Positions 24,029 through 36,300 of a DNA stretch of 64,000 bases are shown piece after piece. The notes beneath the pieces were generated by a model that worked only from the letters and a program-made list of their open reading frames with translations, was not told the DNA's origin and ran no database searches. Position 1 is the first letter of the stretch. Each line of letters begins with the position of its first letter. Source of the DNA: Silene latifolia (Eukaryota; Streptophyta; Magnoliopsida; Caryophyllales; Caryophyllaceae); NCBI RefSeq assembly GCF_048544455.1, contig NC_133538.1, positions 439,454,311 to 439,518,310 of the forward strand. The letters are read 5' to 3'. The position numbers and the translations under genes were made by a program.

Positions 24029-25531
24029 TGATGCGTGTCTTTTATATGATGTTTTACACCCTATTTTACACGCATTTCACAGCTCATTTATGTAGTTTAC
24101 GCAACTATTCTCCCTATTTCCGTCTACTTTCGTGTTTTTGTACACTATTGCAGAAATGTGAAGAATCCAGCGGAAATCAAGCTAAATCCGTCCCCCGAGT
24201 ACCTTGCATTGCATTTGAGATGAAGTATTTACACAAGAAATAAACTTAGTGCGCATTTCGAGGCCTGAAAGATAATTTTATGAAGAATTAGAAGCGAACT
24301 ACCAGCTACAGTGGTCGATCGACTGACCTCCATAAACGATTGACCAGAGCACGACTTACAGAAGCTACTGTTCGGTGCAGACCAGTCGATCGACTGCCTT
24401 GCATGGTCGATCGACCATCACACGAGCTGATGCGCAAATTAAAGAAATAGAACGAGAATTTCAAAGCCCATTGTAAATTAGGTTTAGGAATAAGTGTTAC
24501 GTGATATTTCTATATAACGTAACCTGCTCATTCAGATACATGGATTCAGTTTTTAGATTATCATCAGTAATTAGGGTTCTCAAGATTATTGTTCTTTCAT
24601 TAATAAAGTTTCTATTTGCATTCGGTTTTGATCTTTCCTTTACAATTCCTTTATACGGTATTCTTCTGTTCTAATATTCAGTTTTATTGCTTTCGTTCGT
24701 AGTATATGCTAGGTTAGATCTCCCGAAGCCAAATTATCGTTTTATGCTAGTCTTTTGTTCAGTTAATTTAAGCATGAATTCGAATGTTTTAATTGTTAAG
24801 TTTATTGTTGTTATTATTTCCAGTATGAGTAGCTAAACCCCTTGTGCTAGGATGTAGGGAATCTGTAGTATAGGCGGCATTAGAATAGAAGACCTAGAAC
24901 GCGCCATGGTCGATCGTCTGGGTTCCCTGGTCGATCGACTGGCCACGTGAGATATGCTTCGTTTTAATTAATTTAATTTCCATATTTGACGAATCGAGTG
25001 CACGCGACTAGTTGAATGTTTAGGAATTGACCGACCCAATAAAGATCAAAAGACAGGGAAGGGAGATAGCCTACCTAATTAAGACGACTAGATTAATGAG
25101 ATCGAAAGATGAGTTAATTTAGCCTTTTAAATCACTTTTCAGGACGAAAGTTAGCATTAGTGATATTAGGGACCTGTAGCGAGATCGAAACATGCTACCT
25201 GTTGAGAATGGACCGAGAGGACTTCTTATTTTCCCGTCTCACGTGTTTGTTTTAGACCTACCTAGGATGCTGCCGCCGAAACTATAGTGAACCGACCATC
25301 TTAGCACCCTTTTTATATTTGATTTCATCTACTAGCTTAGTTTACTTTTCATTTCATTGCCATTAGTATAAACCAACTCAAATCAAATCCCCCTCACATT
25401 TGTTACCTTAGACTTAAATAAAACAACTATTAATTGCATCGCCTCCCTGTGGTTCGACCCTGACTGCCACTAGCTATAGTGGTAGTTTGGACTATAAATA
25501 TTATTTTTGGTGCATACACCGACATGCATCA
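24029..25531 (+). repeat. Left LTR of Athila element 1
   Basis: The 1503-bp LTR starts TGATGCGTGTCTTTTATATG and ends GACATGCATCA. A TATA-like box, TCTATATAACG, is at about 24510-24520. Upstream of it lies a cluster of palindromic GGTCGATCGACTG motifs (24313-24325, 24383-24396, 24404-24417) and a degraded copy near 24337. A second pair follows at 24908-24920 and 24929-24941. Confidence 0.93.
24313..24417. promoter_or_regulatory. Palindrome cluster upstream of the TATA-like box, Athila element 1
   Basis: Three good copies and one decayed copy of a 12-14 bp palindrome centred on TCGATCGA (GGTCGATCGACTG, CAGTCGATCGACTG, TGGTCGATCGACCA) lie 95-200 bp upstream of TATATAACG at 24511. The right LTR has the same cluster at about 36292-36414. 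The spacing relative to the box suggests a promoter or protein-binding role, but this is inference only. Confidence 0.6.
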
Positions 25532-25536
25532 AATTT

Positions 25537-25554
25537 TGGCGCCGTTGCCGGGGA
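25537..25554 (+). other. Primer binding site, tRNA-Asp type
   Basis: TGGCGCCGTTGCCGGGGA follows the left LTR after a 5-base spacer. It is complementary to the 3' end of plant tRNA-Asp, the primer generally reported for Athila elements. The same 18 bases occur in Athila element 2 at 46788-46805. Confidence 0.92.
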
Positions 25555-25660
25555 GGCAATTGTTTAAAATTTTTAGTTGTTTCTAATTTTAGTCTTTCTC
25601 TTAGTTTAAGGGACATCTGTTCCTTAAACTATTCTCATATTCTACTTGTAGTTTCTTCTT

Positions 25661-28600
25661 ATGCGCAGGTCACAGGGTGGTGAATTTCTACCGTTCAATC
25701 CTGAGATTGAGAAGACTTTGCGTGAGTTGAGATGATCATCTAGAGTATTGCCGACAGAGGAAGAGCTGAGTACTCTGTCTAGTTACTACGAGAACGAGCT
25801 GTTTGAGGAGGATCCACCTTCGTCACCTATTTCTACTTCCTCAGCTGAAACCGTCACATCTCCAGACATGGCTGAAAAAGCGAGTATAGCCAGTCACTCT
25901 GAGCCGACAGCTGAGAATCTATATAAGGGATTCGCATTACCAGGGACGGATAGGAAATTCGAGCCGAAACCGTCCTACATCAACTTGGTTGAGAGAAACC
26001 AATTCGGGGGAGCTGCAAATGAAGATACAGCCAAACATATGGAGACATTCATTGATTATTGCTGTTCCATACCCCCACTAACCGGTGTGACCCAGGACCA
26101 GGTGAAGGAGACTATGTTCATATTCTCTCTTCGTGATGATGCAAGGGAGTGGTAACGAGACCTGGATTGAGCTGCTAATGGGATCACGGATTGGAATTCG
26201 CTGGCCTTGGCATTCTACAAGAAATATTTCTCTGCCTCGAAGACCAATGCCATTAGAGCTCAGATCACGAGCTTTAAACAGGGTCCTGATGAGAATTTTC
26301 ATGAGGCATGGGTCCGTTTCAAGAAGCTGGTGCGAACTATTACGCACCATGGGCTTGAGAAGTGGAGCCTATGCAATCAATTTTATAATGGGCTTTATGA
26401 CGATCAGAGGGCTATCCTAGATGCAGCAGCTAATGGCAGATTCCAGGAGAATGTTGGAGAAACTAAGGGGTGGAAAATTATTGATGATTTGGCCACCCAT
26501 AAAGCTGAGTATGGAAATTCCAGGGGAAATCAAAGGAGTAGTGGTGAATCCCCTTCTGTAGCTGCATTAGAGGCTCTTACGGCGAGATTTGATAAGTACG
26601 AGTTGGGAGGAGCTTCAAAAGGAGGGATCTATCATGTGAATGCTGTTTCAGATGGTCCTTTCGTCTGCAAGAGATGTGGAGGAGAAGGACATGTTTCAGA
26701 CAACTGCAGCATTCCCTATGAGTCTTGTGCTGCTTTTCAACATTATAGGCAGACAAACACCTATTTTGAGCCGAATGTCCATCCGAACTTGAGGTGGAGT
26801 ATCCAAAATGTCCTAAATCCGACTCCACCCCCACAGAAGCAGCAGCAAAGTTATGTGCCCCCTCATAAGCAGCAGCAGCCATATCAAAAGCCTCCGTATG
26901 TCCCTCAGCAGCAGCAGTCCCATGGCTCCGATTTTGCCGAGTTGAAAAATTTGTTGCTGAAAGAGTCTCAAGCTATAGAGGCCAGGATGAAAATGTTGGA
27001 GAGCCAAATCGTTCAATTGGCTAGCAAGAGTGAAACTCGAGCTCCGGGGCATTTACCGTCGCAGACGGATCAAAAGGACACCCTTAATGCTATTACTTTG
27101 AGGAGTGGGTCCACCCTTGAGGGGCCCGCTATGGTCGAGGATGTCACTGAAAAAGATGAGGCGGAACCAAGTAAGAAGAAGGCTGTAACGAATAATAGCA
27201 AAAAAAAGACGATTAGCAGGTATGTCAGTCGATCGACTGACAGATCGACCAGTCCGCAAAGTGACACAACTACTGTTGCTGTAGAAGTCAGTCGATCGAC
27301 TGACATTCATGGTCGATTGACTGACTGCGCTGCTGATATTGAACCTTTTAGTCCTCTAATGCCAAATAACTTGAGGGACCACTTGTTTCGGGGTACGACT
27401 ACTCCGAAAATATTGAGGCAAGACCCAAATGCTGATGGGTCAGTCCCGGTTCCAAAATATGACCCGATGACGATTAGTGGTTCATTTTTGAGACGGTCTG
27501 AAGAAGGGTCAAGCTACAACAAGGAGAAGGTAGTGGATTTTCAGCCTAAATCCACCGATGCCGGTATGCGAGACCTAGAGGAGAGGGCTAAGTTACTTCT
27601 TACAGCCCCCTATCCGGAGAGATTAGTGCCGACGAAGGAACAAATATCATTCAACAAATTTGAAAATGTTATTCGTAGCTTAAATGTACAAGTTCCTTTT
27701 CTTGAGTTAGTTAATCAAGTGCCTGCTTACATGAAATTTATGAAGCAACTTTTGTCTAAAAAGAAGTCACTTGAAACTGTGCAATCTGTCGCACTAACTA
27801 AGGAATCATGTTCTTATCTGACCCATACTGCACCTCATAAGCTAGAAGACCCAGGTAGCTTTTCAGTCCCATGTAATATTGGCACCTTTTCTATTGAGAA
27901 GGCATTGTGTGACCTAGGAGCCAGTATTAGTGTCATTTATTTGAGTCTTGCTAGGAAGTTGAAATTGACTAGGTTTGCAGTTACCAACATGACAGTACAG
28001 ATGGCTGATCGTTCTGCGGTCCAGCCTATAGGAGTCTTAGAGGACATTCTTGTGCAAATAGGAAAGTTCTTTTTCCCTGTTGACTTCGTTGTACTAGATA
28101 TGCCCGAGGATGCTCACATTCCTATCATTTTGGGTAGACCATTTCTGCATACTGCTGGTGCAGTTATAGATGTTGGTTCAGGGACATTGACCTTCAAAGT
28201 GGGGAAACATTCCATTGTCTTTGTCCAGACAGCTAAGAAGAAAGACCCCATGTGGCCAGTCACTTGTAATAAGGTTTCTGAAAAGAGATCCTATTTTGTG
28301 CTTCCTGATATGCCTGTCTTTATGCCTGTTTCTGCTCTAACACCTCCGCCTCAGATTGGGAGCAAATTGGAGGAAGATTCTTCTGTTTTGGATGTTGCAG
28401 GAGCTGGTTTGGGGAAGGAAGAGCCGCATGTTGCTCCAGCTGTGAAGGAGCCAATCGTTCAAAGAGGCGGCCTAGGATGTCTTAGCTATGGCACAGATGA
28501 GGAGCCTGATGAGGAGCCAGTCAAAGTGAGGGAGTCCGACTTGGATTTTGATGAGCCAGAAGAGGTCATTGCTTGGGAAGATGTTGAGGCGTTTGATCCA

Positions 28601-28684
28601 TTGAGTTCTGCGGATGAGGCTACTTCTTGTAGCCAGAAGCCGAGCAAGTGGGCCATTCTGTGGCCGTTCTTGATCAATTATTAG
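25661..28684 (+). pseudogene. Athila element 1 gag-protease polyprotein, with three in-frame stops
   Basis: Gag packages the element RNA and the protease would cut the polyprotein. The frame from ATG 25661 spans 1008 codons. A gag domain lies at about residues 130-290 (GITDWNSLALAFYKKYFSAS, FHEAWVRFKKLVRTITHHGL), a zinc knuckle, CKRCGGEGHVSDNC, near 336, and an aspartic protease with ALCDLGASISVIYLSLA near 750 and VDFVVLDMPEDAHIPIILGR near 810. Stops occur at TGA 25733-25735, TAA 26153-26155 and TGA 26168-26170; the two TGA codons could each come from CGA. From 26171 to 28684 the frame is fully open for 837 codons. It ends with a stop soon after the protease; the usual RT, RNase H and integrase are missing. 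Repeats of VSRSTD at about 27220-27310 are encoded by the element's palindrome motif. Confidence 0.9.
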
Positions 28685-30898
28685 TTGATTAAGACTTTAC
28701 AAACACTTTATTGCTTTCGTTAAACTTTTTATTTATTGCTTTTGTGTGCGCGAGACTTCGCATTTTAATAAGTTTGCTTAGGATTTTTAATACTTTAGAC
28801 TGTTACTTTCGGTTTTGCGCAATTTTGGGCGCGTTATTATGTTTATTTGCAGGTTTATAGACCATGTTGGCTCGATTTATTGAGCCAATTCGAAGAAAAT
28901 CAGAACTTACAGCAGGTTTTCCGGTCGATCGACTGTCTTCTATGATCGATCGACTGAGCTGCGACTTCGAGAGCTTCATCCTGTTCACTCGATCGATCGA
29001 TCAGGTGATGTGGTCGATCGACCATGTTCATTCTTTGTACTGTTTTCGATCATTTCCCTATTGTGTTTGGTCGATTTGCGGAGTTGAGGGAGTCTTTTCT
29101 CCACTTTATTCTCCGACTCATTTCTGTTTTCTTCCGTTTATTTATTTTACACATAATGTTGCGTTTAGTAAATTGTTTTCTCGGATTTATGCATGGTACT
29201 TTTGCTTCTTTTCAGGTACTTTATGGTAGCACTGCTGGCTACTAAAACCTCCTAGCTCACGCTGGTTTGGAGAGGTTTCCTTTTGATGCGCTTAAAGTCT
29301 TGTAAGTTCTCAAGTCACCTTCATGTCTTGTTTAGTTAATTTATCGCAAATTCCCGTTTTCCTTTTATTTCATTACATGATTTTGCACAATGGGGACATT
29401 GGGGAAGAGTTTTGCGTTGCATTTCATTTGCTTGCACTCACGTTTACATTTTTGTCTTGGATTGTTGTTTATTTTCTCTTATATATAAAGAAAATTCAAA
29501 AAAAAAATTGAAAAATTTCAAAAACTTCAAAAAAATTGCACGCTTATTTTAGCATGTAGGTCGAGTCGGAACGGTAGTATTTCAATTATGACATTGCATT
29601 TTCAGCTGTTTTATGCCTAAGCCTTGCTAATTGACATGTTATTAGTAGAATCATATGCATAATCTACGAGTTTTCGTTAATTATTTGCTGAACTTGAAAC
29701 TTGACTTATATTTTTGGCAAACTACATCATTTTCTGAGATTTAGAGCCTATAACTGGTGTCATTCATGACCAGTTTATCTGGGATTGTGAGTAGTTACTC
29801 CTTATGAGACATGTTACATCAATTTGCATAAATATGAACTTAATCTGCTTAATACCTGTATGCATTCGGTTTGTGGTTAGTTGACACATGTGGAAGAGGT
29901 CACCCCTTTATTCATGTTGCCCATAAGCTTCACACTGCCAAAAATAGCCTTTTTGTCCCGTTAACCACATCCTACATATAGCCTGCCCTTGTCAAGCTAG
30001 TAGTTTATGTTCTTGGGATTATTACTTCATTTTTGATAACTAATGCTCATTTTGAGATGTTGTTGGGAAGATGAAAAAGGAAGGAAAGAAAGAAGAAAAA
30101 AATAGAATTGAAAAAAAAAAGAAGAAAGATGATTCGAAAAAGGAAAAAAACGCATGCTATACTGTAGAGGACGGTCGATCGACTGCCCATCTTGGTCAAT
30201 CGACTGAAACCCGAGAAAAATAGAAAAATCAAAATCACGTGGTTGGAGTTTTGATCAGTTGGTGATTTTATTCCCATGCTTTATTATCATCATTTGGAGA
30301 ATTACAATTATTTCGGAGATTGTGAGTTTTGTGCTTGCTATTAGCACCGGGTTTATTGTTGAATTTTGAGCAAGAAGTTGGATGTTGTTAGAATTTGGTT
30401 CCCTTAGTTACTAGCTTGGCTTTTAACTCTGTTTTTATCCAAATTTATTTTAGCCTCTTCTTACCCATACCTCACATATCCATTTTTACCTCGGCATGTG
30501 TCATGGTCATCTGTTTGGTTGGAATGCATATGTACGGTTGTAGAGATTATTTTCATATTAGATTGAAGGCATGTTCTTATAGGTCGTAGTTAGGTGAGTG
30601 TCACTACAAAATGAATTCTTTCTATCTTATACATTATTCACCTGTGCTTATGAGTGATTTGAGCGACCCGCGAGAGTCCAATTTTAAAAGTCTTGTAAGG
30701 TTGACGGTTCAACAGTTTTTAATGACTACATAACTCGTTTGCATGATTCATATTGCTAATTGATTGTTAGTTGTTGTATTAAATTGGTTTAGGCTATTCA
30801 GTTTGCATTTCGCTCTGAGATTGAACTCGTTCCATTAGGTTTTAGGATCGAGTCTAGTTCTTGCTCGGGGACAAGCAAGGGTTTGGTTTGGGGAAGTT
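28685..30898 (+). other. Athila element 1, non-coding region after gag-protease
   Basis: This region of about 2.2 kb fills the place where pol and the 3' ORF would stand in a complete Athila element. I see no reverse transcriptase, RNase H or integrase motif. It carries further copies of the palindrome at 28922-28935, 28943-28956, about 28988-29002 (CTCGATCGATCGATCAGG), 29011-29024 and 30172-30185. A purine-rich stretch is at 30064-30150. The stretch GGGTTTGGTTTGGGGAAG at about 30880-30898 is the polypurine tract for plus-strand priming, directly before the right LTR. Confidence 0.8.
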
Positions 30899-31769
30899 TG
30901 ATGCGTGTCTTTTATATGATGTTTTACACCCTATTTTACACGCATTTCAGAGCTCATTTATGTAGTTTATGCTACTATTCTCCCTATTTCCGTCTACTTT
31001 CGTGTTTTTGTACACTATTGCAGAAATGTGAAGAATCCAGCGGAAATCAAGCTAAATCCGTCCCCCGAGTACCTTGCTTTCACTACTACAAAAATCGACA
31101 AAGAGGACGGTTCAAAACCGTCCTTATTACTTAAACAAACCGTCCTTAATTCACCCGTCCTCGTTGCCTAAGAGGACGGTTAAAATAAAGTCAAACCGTC
31201 TTCTTTTATTTCTAAAAGCAGGACGGTTGTCTATATGAACCGTCTTCTTTGTATTTTCTAAGAGGACGGGTGCACGTTAGAACCGTCTTGTTTTGTTAAA
31301 ATGGCGTGCGGAGTTTTTGAGCCGCTTAATGACGCTTTGTCAACGAACCGTCTTCTACACATTTTTGCGCCAATTTTTAAAATCAATTTCACGCCAATTT
31401 CAGATTTTTTGCGCCAATTTTTTAAATCAATTTCGCGCCAATTTTTAAATCAATTTCATGTCAATTTACAAATATAGCCTGCACAATATTGGCACAGATC
31501 CATACGCTTTCACACAACCACATTTTTGAAAACGAAATTGTTCCATTCATACCTTATACGACAATAGTCGCTTAATATTATATTCGGCTACATTTCAAAA
31601 AATCCAGCAAATCTTACAATTATACTCTAAAATCCAACCAAATAAAACCAAATAAGTTTGAACCTCTGAAATACAAGCTATCGACGATTGATTTTTGAAC
31701 ACACACACACTAGCACAAGTTTCTCCATCCACAAACCATCACAAAAACTATCCGATCAGCCTAATTACT

Positions 31770-31880
31770 TTAGACGTTGCCATCAAATACTTGCGCCTTG
31801 AACTCCAATGCATACTTAGCCCAAATTTCCCAAACCTCATCAATTTGCTCAACGGAGTATGTCTTCGGAGCTTTAATCAT
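31770..31880 (-). pseudogene. Unrecognised short coding-like segment in CACTA element 1
   Basis: The 36-residue frame starts MIKAPKTYSVEQIDEVWEI and continues WAKYALEFKAQVFDGNV before a TAA stop. It is charged, has a helical pattern and uses no unusual codons, which is more like a real exon than the surrounding AT-rich sequence. I do not recognise the family. It may be the last exon of a decayed transposon gene or a captured host exon. Confidence 0.35.
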
Positions 31881-33242
31881 GAACTACATACAAAGTAACA
31901 AAAAAACACAATTATAATTATTTACATACCAACATGTTTAATTTATATAAAATGAAGTAAATATTGAAACATAACCTTTTTAAGTAGCTATCAAAGTTAA
32001 TACACAAGTTTTGCATTCTCAATAATAAATCAATGCTTCATACAAACGAGGGATAAATGGCTCAGTCACATAATTACAATGATGACCTATGTTTTACCAA
32101 CCATGCATCATGTCTTATTATTCCCATCTCTGTTAAACAACTAGGTATGCAATTAACTCGGCAAATAACAATTGATTACGCTTGAGCAGCTCACAAATTT
32201 CCAGGAGAATAGGATTAATCCTTATTTTAAGTCTTGTGATTTCCATTGAAAAATAGAAGTGCTCACGCTGAGAAAAAATATATATTTATTGATGTATGGT
32301 CTTAATGGGAGTTTGAATGGGAGAGGAGAGTTGGGGTGGGAGTTAAGGTGGAGGATTGTGTTTCATGGTAGTGGGATGGGTGGTGGTAAATATAAAATTG
32401 GCGGAATTTCTAAAATAAATCGAGTAAATTTGAACATAGTTTGGGGTCAATTTGTTACTTATACTAGAAAACTATCTTCGCTTGGGGCTTAAAGGATAGG
32501 ATGAGCTTTGGCTAAGGGACTCTCTAATATATAGAGCTTAGTTGTGTACTATATGGGACTATTAAAGTGTACTAACTAAATTCAAAACAAATTTAAGAAA
32601 ATTGTATAAAACATTTTCGAAGATTAAAAATCAAATCTTATGAACACAAAGAATGTGAGAGGCACTTATCCCTTCTTCGTCACACCAATGAATAAGGTCT
32701 TGAGCTAAGCATGCATTTACGATCGTGGTGTAGTATATGCTCTTTTATATCCACGGTGATCATCGTTGCACTTGTCTTTAACACACGAGCCTCATTTATT
32801 AACTTCTTCAAGGACATGGTTCTCCATTTTGCCTGAACTCAAGGCTAACTTCAAGCATTCACCGTAATTGAATATCCGTGTAATCACCATTAATTGGATT
32901 ATTCATTTAAGAGTATGATGGTAGGATAATAAGGTGATTGATTAGTTTAATTTATCACCATTATAAATGAAGAGGTGAATATGGATGCTTTAGTCTAAGA
33001 CAAATAAATCAAACATGTGAATGCTTCAAACATTGGTCAGTATCTATCTACTCATGAATTTTGCTTCTTTGATCAGTCTATGGTATTAATTTTGTTTGAT
33101 TAGCATCGTCACTTTACAGTATGCTTATTATTATAATATTTTCTGTTTTATCAAACGCATTCAGTCTGTTGGTCATAATTCTCACATAGATTGCTGAAAC
33201 CTTGGACATTTGGTACAGTGTTTAAGATATATTTATGTATTA

Positions 33243-33332
33243 TTCCCTCCGCCCCATTCATTTGTTTACTTTTTTTTATTATTTCTGAGGAGTATTTAAA
33301 CAAGGGTAAACAAATGATTGAGACGAAGGAAG
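33243..33332. mobile_element. Short Stowaway-like MITE inside CACTA element 1
   Basis: The insert of about 90 bp begins TTCCCTCCGCCCCATTCATT and ends with the inverted complement (AAATGATTGAGACGAAGGAAG). TA dinucleotides flank it at 33241-33242 and 33333-33334. The inner arms share TTTGTTTAC/GTAAACAAA. No coding sequence. Confidence 0.8.
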
Positions 33333-36300
33333 TAAACATTTAATTTCTTTGTATGAATCTCTGTCTTTGAGCAGAATTAAGAGCCAGTTTTTTTTGTCTA
33401 TTAGGCCAGTTTATGCAGTCTTTTTTTTTATAATAGATTTTATATCGGGTTATAGAATATGGTTGGAACTGCAATAAAAGCACACATTGTTGTCTGGCAA
33501 GAATAATTGACTTCTACTTTGACAAAAATTGAATTAAATCAACAGGTTCTGATATATGCCTGTCAAGTAATTTGTACTAGCAAATATCATATTCTTTTTG
33601 TGCACTCTAAAGACTCGGATGAGAAGAAAATGTAGCCTCTTTACTCCTTGACTGATAATTTTGGTTTATGTAACCTCCAACTACCTGTCTACCTTGGTTT
33701 TGATTTTTTTCCCCATATGTTTGTACTTCCATTGATTAGTTGATTATTTTTTATTTGCATAGGTTATTACTTATTACTAAGTATCTGTTTTCCTCTTTTT
33801 AAATTGATTAGTTGGGTGTCTTTAGGTTTTTTATGATGCTTAATTTCTTTGTTTCCGATTGATTTAAGCCTTTACGCTGCTCTTAGATTTACTGATTCCT
33901 GACAGACTGAATAAAGTTAGGATTTATGAAGACGATTTTTTTGCCTAATTGACTGAACATTAGGCCACAAATTTGAATATTTTATATGTAATCTAAGAAC
34001 TATTTCTCGATGATGCTTAAATGAGTAAATCTTAATTGAGAGAACATATTACTAAGTTACTATGGGTTTTGCTGCAATTTTATTGAGTACAAGTTGATTG
34101 TCCTTGGATACTAAGATGGAATATTATACTAAATACCTAGTATGGAGTAGTAATTTTAATTCTCGCTTGGTTTCTATGAAGATTTTTAGATCTGAAGTCT
34201 CATAAGGCTATGAAGGTACTCTATTGTTTCAATTCAAGATTCTTCGTAGAAGATACTCCATCAGACTTTAAACATTGGTTGTTACTCTTGATTTAGTGTC
34301 CTGCGCATCGTAAAATTTTGTGATTCATTTGCTTTTCCATGTGACATAAAACTTTATGACCAACAAGTTCCTTAAAATGTAGTATAAGGTATAATTATAC
34401 TTAGCTATTAGGATTTCACCACCTCATTCGAGGGAGTTAAAGTGGCTATTTGAGTAAAATAGATGAAGTATATTGTTGGTTTATTTCAATTGCCCAGGTT
34501 TTTTACTTCTTTTCGGCACCAAATTTTTAGATCATCGACTAACTCAAATACAGCCTTTTAGATAGTGTGCATTACATATTATTTGAGTTACATATTGTTA
34601 CAAAAATTTTCTTATCTTTCAATTGCCTTACTCTTTTTATTCTTTATATGTGAACTTTACACTGTTTCTTTCGAGTATATTTTATTAAGAATTTGTTTAC
34701 TTTGAAGTTAATAAGTTAGATGGGCATGAATCAAAAGGGTGTGCAGGCCACTATGGCAAACACATTTCTTGAAAAATGAAGTTCACAGGAATTGGGAAAC
34801 AAATGAGTGGTTAGCAATTAGCTGATCAATATCGTAGTTTTGGCTTCATTACTTAAACATTGTTGGTGCAGCTGACATGGAGGCATGGAAAAAATGAATT
34901 AGTTGAAGTAGATAATGATTAAGGGAGTCAGCGAGATACTATTCCATCAGCTTTGTTCCCACATGTTGGCTTCAGTTTAGTGATACCGACAATCAAGACT
35001 GTGACAGACAATGTAGTAAATGCGGGCAGAATATGAGTTGAAAAGCTAGTGCTTGAACATACTCTCTTAAAGAGGAGCAACCTCGGCAGTATGGTACAAT
35101 TTGCTCATTTATGGTTTACCCTACTTCTTTTATTGATGATGAAGAACTAAGTTCATCGGATCACAAGTCACTAAATGCTTCTCATTCATTGAAATTGTCT
35201 ATAAGTTATTAGCAGATTGCCGTTCATTTTGATTTGTTCAAATGACTTATTTTGTGTGGTAGACCCAGATCTACTTGTGACCTATCCAAAGTAGTTACTT
35301 ATATTATATACATATTGCAAACCTCTTCCAAAGAATTTATTTCTACCCTTTTACCCAAGGCACATCAATAATCTAACAGTTTCCCATTACAAGGGTCCGT
35401 CTCATCATAATCTAACTATAAAACCGTCTTACGAAAGAGCGTGGAGTAAGAAAGCTTGATAAATTCAGCAAATCAACAATTACACATATAAGCACGAGCA
35501 GATTAAGGGGATTGGGATAGCAATATGTAAGAAAAAAAATGGATGAGCAGCAAAATAGAATATACGATTCTGGGCATTGTATCAATAAGTTAAATAAACA
35601 AATTATCAGGAATTAAAACAAGAATATGATATGCATAATTCATATCATTGTTCAATTATGCTATTTACGAAATCAATTTGTACTCAATAAATGATTTATC
35701 AGGTACTAAATAAAAAATATGACAATTGATACACACCTCGGTAAGGAGATGAACGGCAGGCGGTGAAAGGTGCTACGTTGTTGCGTTAGGGCGATGAACG
35801 ACAGGCGCGCTAGGGGTCAGGGCAAGTGATGGTGGCCCGGAAACGAGAAACGGTGACAGTGGTTTATGCTTTAGGGTATAACATGTGTATTGTGTTTGAA
35901 TGAATTAGAGGATGAGGTAACGAAGTGTACGTGGGAATAAGGAATTTAGATCATCGCTATTAAAATCAAATAAGACGGGTCTAGTAAATAACCGCCCTGT
36001 AAATTACAAAGAAGACGGTTTTATTGACCAACCGTCCTTGTTATTTTTACAACGAGGACGGGTGTCCCTATTAACCGTCCTAAGTATGTAATCACTAATT
36101 GCGCCAAAATTATTGACAGATATAAGACGGTTCCGTTACCAACCGTACTCTAAGGGGCGTCCTCTTAGAGTAAAATTGTAGTAGTGTTTGCATTTGACAT
36201 GAAGTATTTACACAAGAAATGAACTTGGTGCGCATTTCGAGGCCTGAAAGATAATTTTATGAAGAATTAGAAGCGAACTACCAGCTACAGTGGTCGATCG

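Larger units (their letters stand above)
31081..36186. mobile_element. Non-autonomous CACTA element 1, 5106 bp
   Basis: The ends are CACTACTACAAAAAT and, in inverse, CACTACTACAATTTTAC. They are flanked by the 3-bp duplication TTT at 31078-31080 and 36187-36189. Both sub-terminal regions are packed with a short motif in both orientations, AACCGTCCT or its complement AGGACGGTT (roughly 31104-31360 and 35970-36175), as expected for transposase-binding sub-terminal repeats of the CACTA superfamily. The interior has no recognisable transposase; it is AT-rich with a small MITE at 33243-33332. Near the left end a 36-codon minus-strand frame (31770-31880) may be a gene fragment. Confidence 0.93.

Noticed and set aside
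24313..24417. Regularly spaced palindromes that could look like a CRISPR-type array
   Set aside because: Repeats are 12-14 bp, palindromic and irregularly spaced, lie inside an LTR of a plant retrotransposon, and have no associated genes.
25537..25554. Match to the 3' end of a tRNA-Asp that might suggest a tRNA gene
   Set aside because: Only 18 bases match and they lie directly after an LTR, so it is a retrotransposon primer site; no cloverleaf is present.
26577..26882. 101-codon minus-strand frame opposite gag of Athila element 1
   Set aside because: It is antisense to the well supported gag frame and has no motif of its own.
32259..32492. Gly-rich 77-codon frame inside CACTA element 1
   Set aside because: No known domain, no splice context, and the Gly/Trp content comes from a G-rich stretch.
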